DNA of 64,000 nucleotides from Isoetes taiwanensis (taxonomy: Eukaryota; Streptophyta; Lycopodiopsida; Isoetales; Isoetaceae), in the NCBI GenBank assembly GCA_021234155.1, contig JAJEKV010000006.1, positions 21,213,723 through 21,277,722 of the forward strand. Reading direction: 5' to 3'. The translations under genes and the position numbers were made by a program. Numbering within the stretch: the first letter of the stretch is position 1; each line of letters starts with the position of its first letter. The notes beneath the pieces were generated by a model that was not told the DNA's origin, ran no database searches, and was given only the letters and a program-made list of their open reading frames with translations. Of this stretch, positions 47,220 to 58,900 are shown piece after piece.

Positions 47220-49160
47220 AAGGGATGAAAAGGAAAGAGCAGCTTGTTGAGAAAAAAGGTTACCATCACATTGTACTCAAAAGAGTATTTTGGAAGAAGT
47301 GAATTCCTACTTCGAGAATTGGGAATTCTTCCAATATCCCAACCTAGCTTTAGTAGGCTATGGAAGAAGCATTTCAATCATGTCACCATAGCAACTTCAA
47401 ACAACTTTGCAAAGTGCAATTTATGTGCTAAGTTGAAGGAGACTCTTGATAAGACTGCAACCCTAGTCAAAGGGCTAGGATAAGGGAGCATATGAAGGAC
47501 CATATGACCGACCAACTATCATGTAGATCATGTTATTGGATGTGGAGGACTTTATCTACATTGGAACCCAATAACTATTTATGTATTATACATGACAAGA
47601 TGGACCAGCAAAAGACTTGTCTTCCACAATTCAAATACATACCAAAGTCATGTGGAAGATCATACCCTTTACGCATCTCAATGATCGGGGAAATCTTGCA
47701 TGGGCAAGCTCAAAACCTACTATGGCCATTTTAGTTTGGAGTTGTGGAGTGATGGTCCAGATTTTCATATTGGGAGTATCATGAGGTGTTTGAGAAACTA
47801 TGAAAATGGATACAATGGTCACCTCCGTGACCCTACAGCCTAGCCGTGCACTACATAGAGCATTGTTTATTGAAAAGTTCAGCAAGGCAAGGTTTAGGAA
47901 GCATGGGTGTAATGAACATGTTGGAGCTTCAACTTCACGTGCTAGAGCTCATGATCTACCCAAAGGGTTCCTCTTGCAACTTGATAATTGTGTCGCCAAA
48001 AATAAGAACAGTGAATGTTTTCTTTCCTATCCTACTTAACAAATGGGGATATTTGAAAGAGTTAATTTAGGGTTTCTATGCCCGGCATACCCATGAGGAT
48101 GTGGATGCATTATTTGGCAAATATAGTTGTATATCGAAGCCAGACAAATCACCAACTTTCCTAGGCTAATGGAAATCTTGCATGAATGCACTACTCCAAA
48201 CCCTATAGCTTCTCATAGAAGAAGTGCCTGATTGGAAGAGCTTTGTGGATGGTTATACATTGGATCTTGAAGGTCATTCCAGCCTCTCAGCTAGCACTTT
48301 TGGGTGAGAGATGGGATTCCAATCTTCCAATGGAAGATGAGACCTTCGAGGAGGAGGAGTTGAGAGGAGGGGAGGAAATATGGCGTAGAGATGAGAATGG
48401 CAAGCCTATGATACCTCCAAGTCAACCAAAAGCTCTAAAACCTACTGAAGAAGTGAAGCAATTGGGATTGACTAAGGAAGGAATCCAGGACTATATAAAA
48501 AGCATTGGCAAACCAATCCGTGATGACACCAACCGTGCCTTGGTGGCTTACCGGAAGAAGGTGATTAACCCGTTAGGGGAGATAGACACATCCTCAGATG
48601 AATTGAAAGAAGGGTGGTTGCCTAAAACTAGGTGGAAGACCTTAGCAGGTGCTGAGGATCTTGATGACACTGTTAGTAGCATTCGTAAGCAATATGCTCC
48701 TCCTCCTTCTGACAAACACTATGTTGGTCCTAAGAACAATAGGCCAAAATTTCTAGGCATGGATGCTTATGAACCTTCCAATCTGACTTGGAATGCCACC
48801 AATTTGTGGTAGTACACCGGCCAGATTTAGATACATATCCTACATATCCAAAGGTGGTTGGGGTTCACTATCTCCGATATTTGCAAAGAAGAAGGCAATA
48901 TTAACTTCAACCATGTGCGGGTAGAATGGTGGTGTCCAAAGGCATCGGTTGACCAACGTACGGATAAAGAAAGGTACTCGATTGTTGGACAAAGAGATGG
49001 AGGAGAAATCTGAAAGTTCCGATCTTTGCCATTAGACTATGAAAGTGTTTCAATTACTCATCGACTCCAAACACTATTCCAGCTAGAAATGCGAGAATTA
49101 CAATACCCGGATGTCGAAGAAGGCTATGATATCATTGGGGTTGCTTGAAGAGAGTTGAAT
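47220..49160 (+). pseudogene. DUF7869-like gene, copy 1, broken
   Basis: Family-typical pieces in order: a region with a CNLC pair (PSFSRLWKKHFNHVTIATSN, about 47,320-47,400); IIHDKMDQQKTCLPQFKYIP (about 47,585-47,645); the core GFLLQLDNCVAKNKN (about 47,968-48,012); GFYARHTHEDVDALFGKYS (about 48,071-48,128), the most diagnostic motif; EVPDWKSFVDGYT (about 48,220); then the longest frame, 48,243-48,812, with IWRRDENGKPMIPPS; and a C-terminal WLGFTISDI...HVRVEWWCP (about 48,855-48,930). At least four frame changes separate them. This family in plants and animals is of unknown function and often repeated; it is suspected to be transposon-derived. No terminal repeats were found. Confidence 0.75.
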
Positions 49161-50160
49161 AACTATGTAAATATTTTTCATCACGTTTTTATGATATGGT
49201 GCTATATTGTGAAATATTGACTATTTTGTAAATAATATGAGATTACATTTTCATACTTTTGAGGTGGTTTGTGTGAATTTGAATATGCTATAAAAAACAT
49301 ACAATATGAAATTTGTCCCAAAATTAAGACATAATCCCAATTTAATTGAATGATAGTTTCAACATAGATTTCTCCATGATTCCTTGTTGAAACCCACTTC
49401 TAGATCTAACTGCTATAGCACGTATTTTTGCAACCCTGGAATTCAACAGTCGAGGATGCCACTGTCATTCTCAAGTCCTTTGTGCAAAGCTCAAACCGGT
49501 TAAAAACACTTTTTTGCAGGTAAGACAATCTAACCAGAACAATCTTGCATTTTCATCTCTAGTCACAAATTGAGTCTGATGCATACAATAGTGCTAAATG
49601 TTATATGTGGACAGAACTCAACCCTTGAGACTGTTGCACAAGGCCATAGCATAGGAAACACTTCCACCGAATAAAATGTAGTTTCAAAGGTAGCAGGAAT
49701 ATAATAACTGTAATATCAATACAATGGAACTTGTAGCTACACGTCATGTTTTACTAGATTAGGAAGCATGATTTGCTTCATGATTGCTAGACCAGAATCA
49801 AATTTTCTTGATGTTCTCGCTTTGTTGCAAAATTTATAGAGTTTGACAACCTTTTATACAATCCTAAAGGTCAACAAACCATCTATAACACAATAAAACC
49901 GCAAATGCCAATCATAACCACGAATGTTGATCTATAGCAATGTGCACCATAGCAATTCCTTGCCAAGTTAGACACATTGTCAACCTCTCAATCATACAAA
50001 AAGCCTGCATTTAGGCCACAGAAAATAAAGGATCCAAATGTGATACTGATGATAAGGAGGTTGTCAAGGATCCCAAAGTATTTCAATCCAAGAGTTCCAA
50101 TGTCAGTCGCACACTCACTACCCCGCCTTATGTCGCCACACTATCTCCCCCCGTTAAATT
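49161..50160. other. Intergenic, nothing recognised
   Basis: AT-rich. One 62-codon frame (49,977-50,165) has no motif. Confidence 0.4.
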
Positions 50161-50169
50161 ATTAAAAAA

Positions 50170-50270
50170 ATGGAAACGCTTTCAAATTTTCCTAAAATCT
50201 GGAAGGGTTTCCTCATTGAAGCATGGAAGGGTTTCCACAAAAATATAATTTTTTGGGTTTCCAAGATATC
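50170..50270 (+). repeat. Outlying GGAAGGGTTTCC units
   Basis: Two units, CTGGAAGGGTTTCC and ATGGAAGGGTTTCC, plus weaker copies (GGAAACGCTTTC, GGGTTTCC), 1.4 kb from the main array of the same motif at 51,655-51,885. Confidence 0.7.
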
Positions 50271-50279
50271 CACCCGTTA

Positions 50280-51640
50280 ATTAATGCTTCAATTAATTTT
50301 TACTTAATGTTATTGAATTAAGCGGTTTTCTTTGCTTTGGCAATTGAGAAAGGCCTACAAATGATCCAGAAGTATTTTATAGGAGCAACCAGTACACGAG
50401 AAACCCGTCCTGAAGTTTGGCTTCAATTTCGCTTCATTTTATTTATTTTTTTGCTTTTTAACCGATTGGAAGCTCGGCGTAGAGTTGCGGTCGCGTAAAA
50501 TCTTCTTTGATGCATCCTCAAATCGGCACAGATAGCCGCCAACACGGGAATAGGAAGCGTAACGCTAACTCTATGAAAGCGCAAACTAATTTTGAAGAAT
50601 CCACGCTATATGTGAAAAGGAAGATCTCGATAAATCGAACCCAAGCAAAGCCTCTACCGCGCTTAGTCGGAGAATCGATGCCCTTCGACTCGAAAATTCC
50701 AAGACTCCTGCGTTTGAAAATCCTTGCATTCCTTTAACACAGCTTTCATCCTCATCTTCTCGATGGAGGTGAAGCTAGATCGCCTATCACGGCCATACCC
50801 TAAACCTCAGTGTTTTGAAAAACTAAGGAACTACCTAAATCCTAAGACAACCTCACGTTTGAAAATCCTTTTGCATTCCTTTTAACATAGCCTTCATCCT
50901 CATCTTCTTGATCGGAGCTGAGTGGCGGAGACTGCACTGTGTTTGCTCATAAAAATCACTTCTTTAACAGCCTCCCCAGTTAAAATGATCTTCCCCGACA
51001 ATGCTACCATTCAATTGAAGTAATCTTACATTATCCTTCTGAAAACTGGGATAATCCTGCACAATGGACTAGTCAAGGCATTAAATGTGAATGAAGCAAT
51101 CGAACTAGAATAGCAAGGCGTGATCAAACTTGCTCGCAAGTTAGGACCAGAACCTGTGAAGGGCTTATCTAGATCGAGAAGGATAGTTCATATTTTCGCA
51201 TGTCTAAGCTATTTGGACGATCTCGCTTATAGTTATAGCAATCGAATGAACAAAACATAGACGAGACATTTTTTAATGCATTCATTCTTATTTATCTACT
51301 GAAATCTTAGCTACGATTTTACTGCCTTATGTGCTAAACATTCTTCATGCTGTGACAAAGAAGTTTCGTATCAGATTGTTCAAAGGGAAATTTTTAAGAT
51401 AGGTCGCGATTTACGGTTCCAATCTGCAGCCGAAATCCACAATAGGATCCTTCTAGTTCTATTGTCAAATATTTTCTTCCTTAGCCTAATACGATCTGGC
51501 ACAAAATCTCCTTGATGCAATTTGAATTTTGTTCTTGAAGTTACTTATAGTCCTTGATGGACGTGCGTCTTAATGTCGAGCGTCCGTGAAATGAAAAGCG
51601 CGGAGCCGTAAAGCCTCAATGCATATAACTATTTTGAAAA
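50280..51640. other. Unrecognised sequence between the two GGAAGGGTTTCC sites
   Basis: Includes a direct repeat of about 75 bp ('cgtttgaaaatcctt..cattcc', 'ttcatcctcatcttct.gat') at about 50,708-50,775 and 50,860-50,935. No gene was recognised; the 76-codon frame 50,507-50,737 is Lys/Arg-rich without a motif. Confidence 0.5.
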
Positions 51641-51654
51641 AAAAAAAAAAATTG

Positions 51655-51885
51655 TGGAAACCCTTTTTGTTTTTCACGGAAACTCTTCCGATTTTCAAAT
51701 ATGGAAACCCTTCCGTATTTCCATGGAAACCCTTCCGATTTTCCAATTTCTGAAATCAGGAAAGGTTTCCATGGAAATACGAAAATTGGAAAATCGGAAG
51801 GGTTTCCATGGAAATTCGGAAGAGTTTCCATAGAGAAAATCGGAAGGGTTTCCATGGAAATTCGGAAGGGTTTCCATGGGAGGCC
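51655..51885. repeat. Fold-back minisatellite on TTTCCATGGAAA / GGAAGGGTTTCC
   Basis: The left part (51,655-51,745) reads GGAAACCCTTCCG repeatedly; the right part (51,765-51,885) reads CGGAAGGGTTTCC repeatedly, each unit joined by TTTCCATGGAAA. The two parts are reverse complements about a centre near 51,757, and each unit also contains a perfect palindrome (TTTCCATGGAAA). Frames open on both strands (51,616-52,025) are repeat artefacts. Confidence 0.9.
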
Positions 51886-51889
51886 AATC

Positions 51890-53312
51890 CAAATCGGGCG
51901 TACTTAAAACCATCGAGTCTTATGTTGTAGCAAACACCTAAAACTGCAGAACTCACATACAAAGAGCCAAGGGCTGCAAAGCCTAGCATGGCAAATTTCA
52001 CAATCATTAAAATCTGTGAGACCAAAAGCCATGCAAGTCGCTAATTGCTAAAGACCTGAAAAACATAGCTCATCTTATGGAAAATGGCAGAATGTGGAGA
52101 GCATAGAAACACTATGATAGAAAACTGCAGAATACAAAAAGTAAGTCTAGAAATATGAGCAAGAAGGTTGTGCTGGCACCCAAAGTTAAACATAAAAGAA
52201 TCAGTTCGGAGGACTTCACAGATAAACAATTCATTGCAGAACGATACATAAATTTGAGAAACATTGCATCATTCAAAATCCTGTGATGCGCATAAAATAG
52301 TCCAAAACTCTACCACAATTTGTCAAAACTGATCACACACATTCACCCAGAAAGCTAGCATTGCTTAACTGGCAGTATATCCAGAATTAGAACTATCCCA
52401 AATTGGCTCATGCTTACAAAAATACAACATCTGGAGGGGAATGGTCTAGACATGCAGTGACCCAAAGGACATGGCTCAATATTTGCCGAGAGAAGATGAG
52501 AAAGGCAGAGCACAAATTACAAAGGTTTAAGTCACCCTTCACGAAAGTGGTCCTCATGATTAACTCGAAGGGCAAAGTTGCCGAAAAACATAAGAAAATA
52601 ACCCATCTCCGAAAGAAAAAAGATCTGTAAGAACACTCAACAAATGGAAAAACATACTTGATAGGAACTTCACCACCAATAATCCGTCCTTCCACCATTG
52701 CGTAATCTTCTTCATTTGAGAAAGCCGATCACCGAGATGAGCTTGCAACCGTCCCCGCAAAGTATATATACATATATTAGACCCGCGGTGCCATGCATAT
52801 GTAATAAATCTAATTGTCGGCATGCATCTTCTCGTAGACCAGGCACCCACTATGCATATGAATGATCTTCTTTTAAAGGCGACTAGTTGGGTTTGCCTCA
52901 GACATACATCTTAAAGCAAAGATGAGCGTGCAGGCTAGTTACTTGTTGAACATCATCACTTTAGTTTTTTTGGAAGTTTAAATCAACATACTCGCCCATA
53001 AAGACCCTTTTCGTGAAATGTGTTGGAGGAGTTCATAGCATAAGGCGCTAGATATCACCTCATTGAAAAGGCTCATGCTAGAAACTAAAAGATTATGCAT
53101 GACAGATGGTGAAAATTTATGTCATAAATCTAGAAGTCGCCTTGTGTCGATCCAAGAAAGATGAAGCTACCGAAAGTGAACAACTACATCAAACATATGA
53201 AACCAAGAATCATTGTCACTTCAAAATTATAAACTTAGAATCAAGATAAAGGACTCACCACAAACAACCCCGCTAGTATTTGGTGATGAAACCTAATGGG
53301 ATCAAAGATGGG
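51890..53312. other. Intergenic, nothing recognised
   Basis: Short frames on both strands at 52,400-52,850 overlap each other and show no motif. Confidence 0.4.
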
Positions 53313-53515
53313 TGTTGTTATGGTTTCACCTTTGCCGCATTACCGCGGGCACATGATGTATGCCCGAGATTCTGCATTGATCTAGGGCTTGATTTAGGGT
53401 GCAAATCACCGATATTTGCACCGCTGTTGTTGTTCTATATATTGTACCAATCACTTGATCAATATATCATCTTTACTGGTTCTGTTTGCTCCTCCATAGC
53501 TGTCAAGCATTGTCA
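53313..53515 (+). mobile_element. Probable 5' LTR of a Ty1/copia element
   Basis: Begins TGTTGTTATGG and ends TGTCA (TG...CA), about 203 bp. It contains TATATATTG near 53,435, a plausible promoter. The following TGGTAACAGAGCC (53,516-53,528) matches the usual copia primer-binding type TGGTATCAGAGC, complementary to initiator Met tRNA. The start is inferred from the TG rule; no 3' LTR was found for comparison. Confidence 0.5.
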
Positions 53516-55400
53516 TGGTAACAGAGCCAAACTTCAGCTAAAGAATTCGGCTTCTTTTCTTTCCTGAAATCTTGTGCAATGGCAACAGTTAGCAATCTGG
53601 GATGATCAATCTGAAACCCCATGCCTTTGATGGAAAAGGTTATGAGGGCTGGAAGCAAATGATGCGGCTTTTTCTGAAAGCCGAGTTAGTTTGGCGAATT
53701 GTGAATGGTAGTGAACCCATTCCCAAACTTGGCGAGAAGGCTGATGACGATCAGCTCAAGGCTCGTCTTCTATGGCAAAGAACGTGATGATCGTCGGTTG
53801 CGGGCATGCATTGCTATGTGCCTCTCAAAAACTCTCCTTCATTTGGTGAAAGGAGAACTTGATGATGGCAGCCAGCATCTCTGGGAATTTCTTGATGCTC
53901 GCTATGGCAAACGCAGTGAAATTGAAGTTATGCAAGTTCTTAATGAACTTGAAGAGATCTGATATCAAGAACGGGATGATATTCGTGTTCATATCTCTAG
54001 GCTTCGTGGAGAAGTTTGAAATCTTGGCGCATCGCCGGTGAACAAGATGCACTTTCTCAACCACGTAGAAGCTTCGCCTTTATAAATCCTTACCCAAATC
54101 CCTCAGGGTCCCACCGTGGATATGCTTATGACCACCAGAAGATGCTACCTTTGAGGAGATTGTGGAGGATCTTATAGAGATTTCTCTGATGCACCGGCAA
54201 CGGGGTGATCATGGACGCACAGAGCAAGCTTGCATGGCCAACAAGCGAGATAAAAGCACTTCATCTCGTTTTCCTCGAGCTCAACGAGGGCAATGCAAAA
54301 TTTGCCTTCAATATGGACACTATGGTGCCGACTGTCCCCGTGCTACACCCAAAGTCACTGCAACTAAAGAGCCCAAGTCTTCTTCCTCATCCTCTGATGC
54401 TCCTGTCCAACAAGCAGCACAACTAGTAGAGGGAATGACAATTATCGAAGAAAGTTGCCTCGGCCGTTTTTCCTTCTTCTGAGCTTCAGCTTATTCATGG
54501 CACTCACTTGATGGAGGAGGAATTTTTTGATAATGATAAGAAATTTATTGTTCCTGCTGCAGACCTCATCGAAGAAACATTTCTGATTGAACATGTTCTT
54601 CATGCTCAAGAGACATCCCACACTCTGACCGTGGATTCTGGGTGCACTTCTATCATGGTAAAAAATTCCCATTTTTGTCCGATTCTTCTCCGTGGCATGG
54701 TGGGGTTCAGCTTGGTCTCCCTTCTGTAAGTACCTATTCAAATCCATTGGTACCTTTCACCTTCCTCTTGCAAATGGTACTTTTAGCTTCCATTCCGCAT
54801 GCATTGTTGGTGCCTCAACTGAAAAAACCTTCTTCGGTTGCCAAATTCACGATCGTATATGAAGGTTTTCTTTGATGCAGAGTTTGTGTATCTTTATGCA
54901 GCCGATACAGTTGTTTCTGGTGAGCTTTTAGCCCAAGGCTCTCGATCTGGCAACCTCTATGAGATACCCTTATCTCATGATTCTTGTTTGTTACATTCTC
55001 GTGCTTCCCGTTTCTCCGAAGTTTGGCATCGGCGGCTTGCTCATGTGCAATCCGAGCCATTCAAAAGATGATTGCCCAACATCTTGTCCTTGGTCTTCCC
55101 CATATTTCTAAATTTGAGGCTCCTTTCTGCCAAGCCTGCATTCTGGGCAAACATCATCGACGCACTTATGTGGCCATTGGAGATCGAGCTGATCGTCTTC
55201 TTCAAATTGTGCATTCTGATGGTTGTGGTCCGGGCTGGAGCTCCTTAGTCGTAATCTAACAAGTACTTCATTTCCTTCATTGATGATCATAGCCGATGAG
55301 CCTCATTGTTTTTTCTTCGGAAGAAAAGTCAGGCCCTTCAAGCTTTTCTCACTTACAAACGCTCTGCAGAGAAAAGCACAATTTCATTATAATGGGAAAA
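53516..55400 (+). pseudogene. Ty1/copia gag-protease-integrase fragment, broken
   Basis: In order: primer site (53,516); gag-like UBN2 region (53,602-53,960, with FDGKGYEGWKQMM and LRACIAMCLSKTLLHLV after a frameshift near 53,780); zinc knuckle CKICLQYGHYGADC (about 54,297-54,338, CX2CX4HX4C); protease-like LTVDSGCTSIMV (about 54,628-54,663; D-S-G site); pre-integrase zinc motif HRRLAH...CQACILGKHHR (about 55,028-55,160); the start of the integrase core, IVHSDGCGP, and then FISFIDDHSR (about 55,270-55,300). The sequence stops resembling copia near 55,390. The rest of the integrase, reverse transcriptase, RNase H and 3' LTR are absent. Several frame breaks make it non-functional. Confidence 0.9.
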
Positions 55401-55429
55401 TTTTTAGTAAACCGAATTTTTTTTATTAT

Positions 55430-55545
55430 GGGAGTTGTATAGACCTTATGCGTGGGTCGATACACGCAATAGCATTACCACATATCATAGACCTTATGCG
55501 GGGTTGTATACACGCAGCACTGCAGTGTATCATACATACATGAAT
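55430..55545 (+). repeat. Short direct repeat at the copia break point
   Basis: ATAGACCTTATGCG(T)GG followed by TACACGCA occurs at about 55,439-55,468 and again at 55,488-55,517. It lies just beyond the point where copia similarity ends. Confidence 0.6.
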
Positions 55546-55875
55546 ATTTAGAGAACATAATAACACTTATCATATACCAACTTCCAAACACAATAGAGAC
55601 CGGTATGAACTATGTATGTCCCTAGTAACCTTCCCCGTGTTCCTAACCCCTTCCCTTCCCCTTTCCCTTAGCATGCCAGGTCTAACCCACGATCGGGTTA
55701 GGGAGTCAAGAGCTCACGCTCCTCCCACTGATTCTTCCCACCATATGGGGTACCTAGTCATTAGAAAAGTAATTCCATAGGATAATACTCACTAAGAAGA
55801 GCGGACCCAACTACAAAACCGTTGTAAACATTGTAGTACACCCTAATAAGGCCATACATCCGTCCCTTACAAATT

Positions 55876-56222
55876 TCATGAATGAACTCGATATGTATGC
55901 ATCCAAGAGTGTGCTAAATATCCAGCACGAAGAAGAGGCCTCAATTGCTGTAGCATCTCATCCAGATAAGGAGGGGATTCAAGCATTCCCCTCATTGCAA
56001 GTCTCCTATAACATTCAGATGGATTAATTTCCATCAGGCTCATGACCACAATCAAATTGCTCCGAATGAAGTTGATCAACTCCATTGTAAGCTCCTTGGT
56101 GGGATCAGGGCGCAACCTCCACTCCAAGAAATGGTCCCATAGCTCATCCATTCCAGGCCCGCATGAATGCCCGGGGCATGCTTAGCAGCCTCGAGTAGCC
56201 CGGGGAGGATTGGGTCCAACAT
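55876..56222 (-). pseudogene. Unidentified protein fragment, one frameshift
   Basis: Two minus-strand frames join smoothly: one from 56,222 (LDPILPGLLEAAKHAPGIHA) and, after a one-base shift near 56,145, a second to the stop at 55,876 (LWDHFLEWRLRPDPTKEL, then LINFIRSNLIVVMSLMEINP and YLDEMLQQLRPLLRAGYL). The composition is protein-like and helical, about 115 residues in all. I do not recognise the family. Its upstream side is the purine-rich minisatellite, which may have disrupted the 5' part. Confidence 0.4.
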
Positions 56223-56725
56223 TTGCAAAAGCAAGCAAGGATCACCGACCGAGCAAGGAACACGGAGCGAGCAAGTAGCAAGTTCAAGAGCAAGCAACAA
56301 GATCAAGTAGCAGAGCACGGGAATGAAGTAGCAAGGAACAAGGATCAAGATCAAGTAGCAAGATGCAACAAGGAAGATCAAGTAGCAAGAAGATCAAGGA
56401 ACAAGGAAGATCAAGGAGCAAGAAGCAAGGATCAAGATTAAGTAGCAAGAACAAGATCAAGTAGCAAGATCAAGAGCAAGGAACAAGATCAAGTAGCAAG
56501 ATCAAGAGCAAGGAACAAGATCAAGTAGCAAGGAGCACGGGAATGAAGTAGCAAGGAACAAGGATAGATCAAGTAAGAAGCAATGAACAAGGAAGATCAA
56601 GTAGCACGGAAGATCAAGGAACAAGGAAGATCAAGTAGCAAGAAGATCAAGGAAACAAGGAAGATCAAGTAGCAAGAAGATCAAGGAACAAGGAAGATGA
56701 AGGAGCAAGAAGCAAGGATGAAAAG
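56223..56725 (+). repeat. Purine-rich minisatellite (AAGATCAAGTAGCAAG)
   Basis: Tandem repeats of AAGATCAAGTAGCAAG and AAGATCAAGGAACAAGG, combining into units of about 33 bp (for example 56,590-56,705) with shorter variants. The plus strand is almost pure purine with occasional T and C. Frames through it on both strands (such as the Ile/Leu-rich minus frame to 56,381) are artefacts. Confidence 0.9.
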
Positions 56726-56764
56726 TGAGAAGTGGAAAACAAGGTAAAAGAATTTATAGCTACG

Positions 56765-56890
56765 AATCCAATAATGTTGAAGTATAATACCAATAATGTT
56801 GAAGTATAATACCAATAATGCTGACGATAATACCAATAATGCTCACGATAATACCAATAATGCCAAAGTATTATACCAATAATTCTACAA
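56765..56890 (+). repeat. 21-22 bp tandem repeat (CCAATAATGYTGAMG-ATAATA)
   Basis: Five to six units of CCAATAATG followed by TTGAAGTATAATA, CTGACGATAATA, CTCACGATAATA or CCAAAGTATTATA. Related 'gccatcaataatatgtgcat' units appear at 57,188-57,245. Confidence 0.85.
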
Positions 56891-57469
56891 CGACTATAAA
56901 AGCAGCTCCATTCGGTAAGTCATTCATCTCCCATGGCTTATAATATTTATGAAGATCGGTTTGAGACCATTCTTTGCTCATGAGCTACAATGATATTAAT
57001 CGCTGATACATAAAGATGTTAAAATTGGATCCTTACTTTACAATCCAAAGCGATGGTCGTGGAGGTGATTGCCCGGCCTTACTGTTGTGATCCATCTTCT
57101 TTGGGTTCCCTCGAAGCCATGCCTACGAGCTGAATCACGATCACAATAGCGAGGGATTGATGATGAGTGAATCATCGACTCTATAATGCCATCAATAATA
57201 TGTGCATCTAAATTATATGTATGCCATCAATAATGTGTGCATAAGATGTAATGATGTGTATTAAACACCTATTATAAAAGATGTAAGGATGTTAGTATAA
57301 GCATAATGAAAGCTAATTGATGTATCGACAATGTATTAATTGTCCAAAATGCTTAAGTATTATAGCAAAAGAAATTACATACATTTATCGAGAACATGAC
57401 CGAGATTGAGAGCTTTTAGCTAATGCTATGTCCCCCACATGTCAACAATGTATTTGGAATCAAGCAGGT

Positions 57470-58900
57470 CTTCGGTCTTTTTGCATTTGCATCCCATGCA
57501 TAATGTATGGCATCTAACTTCTCATACCTTGATGGATCTGATGGATTGGGGTCGCCAACGTTTAGTTAAGCAAACCTGTATAGTCAATGCGACCAACGGG
57601 CATCCACCATGATACATAAATGTGACCATAATTGGTAGACTTCGGATCTAGGATGGCATCTTCTTACGTAAAGCCCAACCACGTTGGAGTTTCATCATCT
57701 CCGGTCGGACTAAAACGAACATACCTTTAAGTAACATGTGCATGAGGATCGAAGTCATCCATAGGCAACCTTGGGCCATCCCATTTGCTGGCCCTGTCAC
57801 ATTAGGCAAAGGTCTTACAAGCTTGGCTTCATCGACCTCTGGAGTAAATGCGGCTTGTAGAGGTTCTTGCCTTTGTCAAAACCAAAAAGTTATCATTTTG
57901 GGATTAGATCACGGAGATACATCTTCCAAACACAAAAAGAATCTCACGTTCGATAATCCATAGTTGCTTTTTAACTTGTCATGCAAACACACTATCTTCT
58001 TGATTTTTACTTGAAGGAATTCCATAATGCTATGTACTAGCGTCTTTGCGCGACAGGGGAGATCTTTCAATGTCTTCCTTGGAGGGATATTTTTTAGGCA
58101 CCCGTTGGTAACGTTGGCTCACCATTTTCATCCTCCTTCCACATTCTTATTCCTTTTTAAGAATCCACTCTTTATGGGTTGGCATCTTATATTGCATAAT
58201 GGGCCGAATTCCCATCCATTTTCAATCGAATAGCAATGGAGTGGTGTTTAGGCGTTGGCCTTTATCGGGGATATATCCTTGACAAAGCCTTTCCAATCAC
58301 GGAACTTCATCCACAAAATCATGGAGCATGATACTTTGCATTGCACTTGCTAAACAAGTAAAAGCAACTCGAGGCAAAGTTAGAGCATCCGATGAACTCA
58401 TTAGCATTCGAAAAGTTCCCAAACAATGCATCAATATAGGTCATGGTATGCCCAACCATCATGAAGCCAACCTGAATCTCATGAATACCTTAAGCCATGT
58501 CAAATAAGAGGTAGGAGAACACATATCTATTTTTATTTTGACCCGATGCATTATCCAAGCGTAGTAGAGATTTAGGAAGTGGAAAGCCTTCTAAGTTGGC
58601 ACTAGAAGAAGATGAAGGCATCTTCTCTTGTGTCTGCGCTAGCTTATCTTTGGAGTGGTTAGAGTATCTTTTAGGGCTTGCATCAATTTGCAATCTGTGG
58701 ATTCTGCTTCCACCACCGATCACCACACTTGTCTTCTTTCAAGATAGTGCTGGGATCCTAGGTGATCAACATGAAAGTTTGAGTCATCCTTCCAAAAGAT
58801 CAAAGAAAATGGCCATAAGCCCAGTCCACCATGACCATGTGTCAATGCTCACTCAAGACTCTTCAAGTGATCTCCTCTCCAAAGCAGGGCTTTGCTGAGA
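57470..58900 (-). pseudogene. DUF7869-like gene, copy 2, broken
   Basis: On the minus strand, in order: LPKSLLRLDNASGQNKNRYV (about 58,582-58,523), matching LQLDNCVAKNKN of copy 1; VGFMMVGHTMTYIDALFG (about 58,475-58,422), corresponding to the ARHTHEDVDALFG motif; a region like the EVPDW...GYT stretch (about 58,310-58,270); WKEDENGEPTLPTG (about 58,125-58,085), corresponding to WRRDENGKPMIPPS; and a C-terminal WLGFT-EDAILDPKS...HIYVSWWMPVGR (about 57,690-57,590), matching WLGFTISDI...HVRVEWWCP. Stops and shifts are frequent. The N-terminal half was not recognised upstream of about 58,900. Confidence 0.7.

Noticed and set aside
51616-52025. Overlapping frames on both strands rich in FPWKPF/GFPWKF
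   Set aside because: They are direct translations of the fold-back minisatellite.
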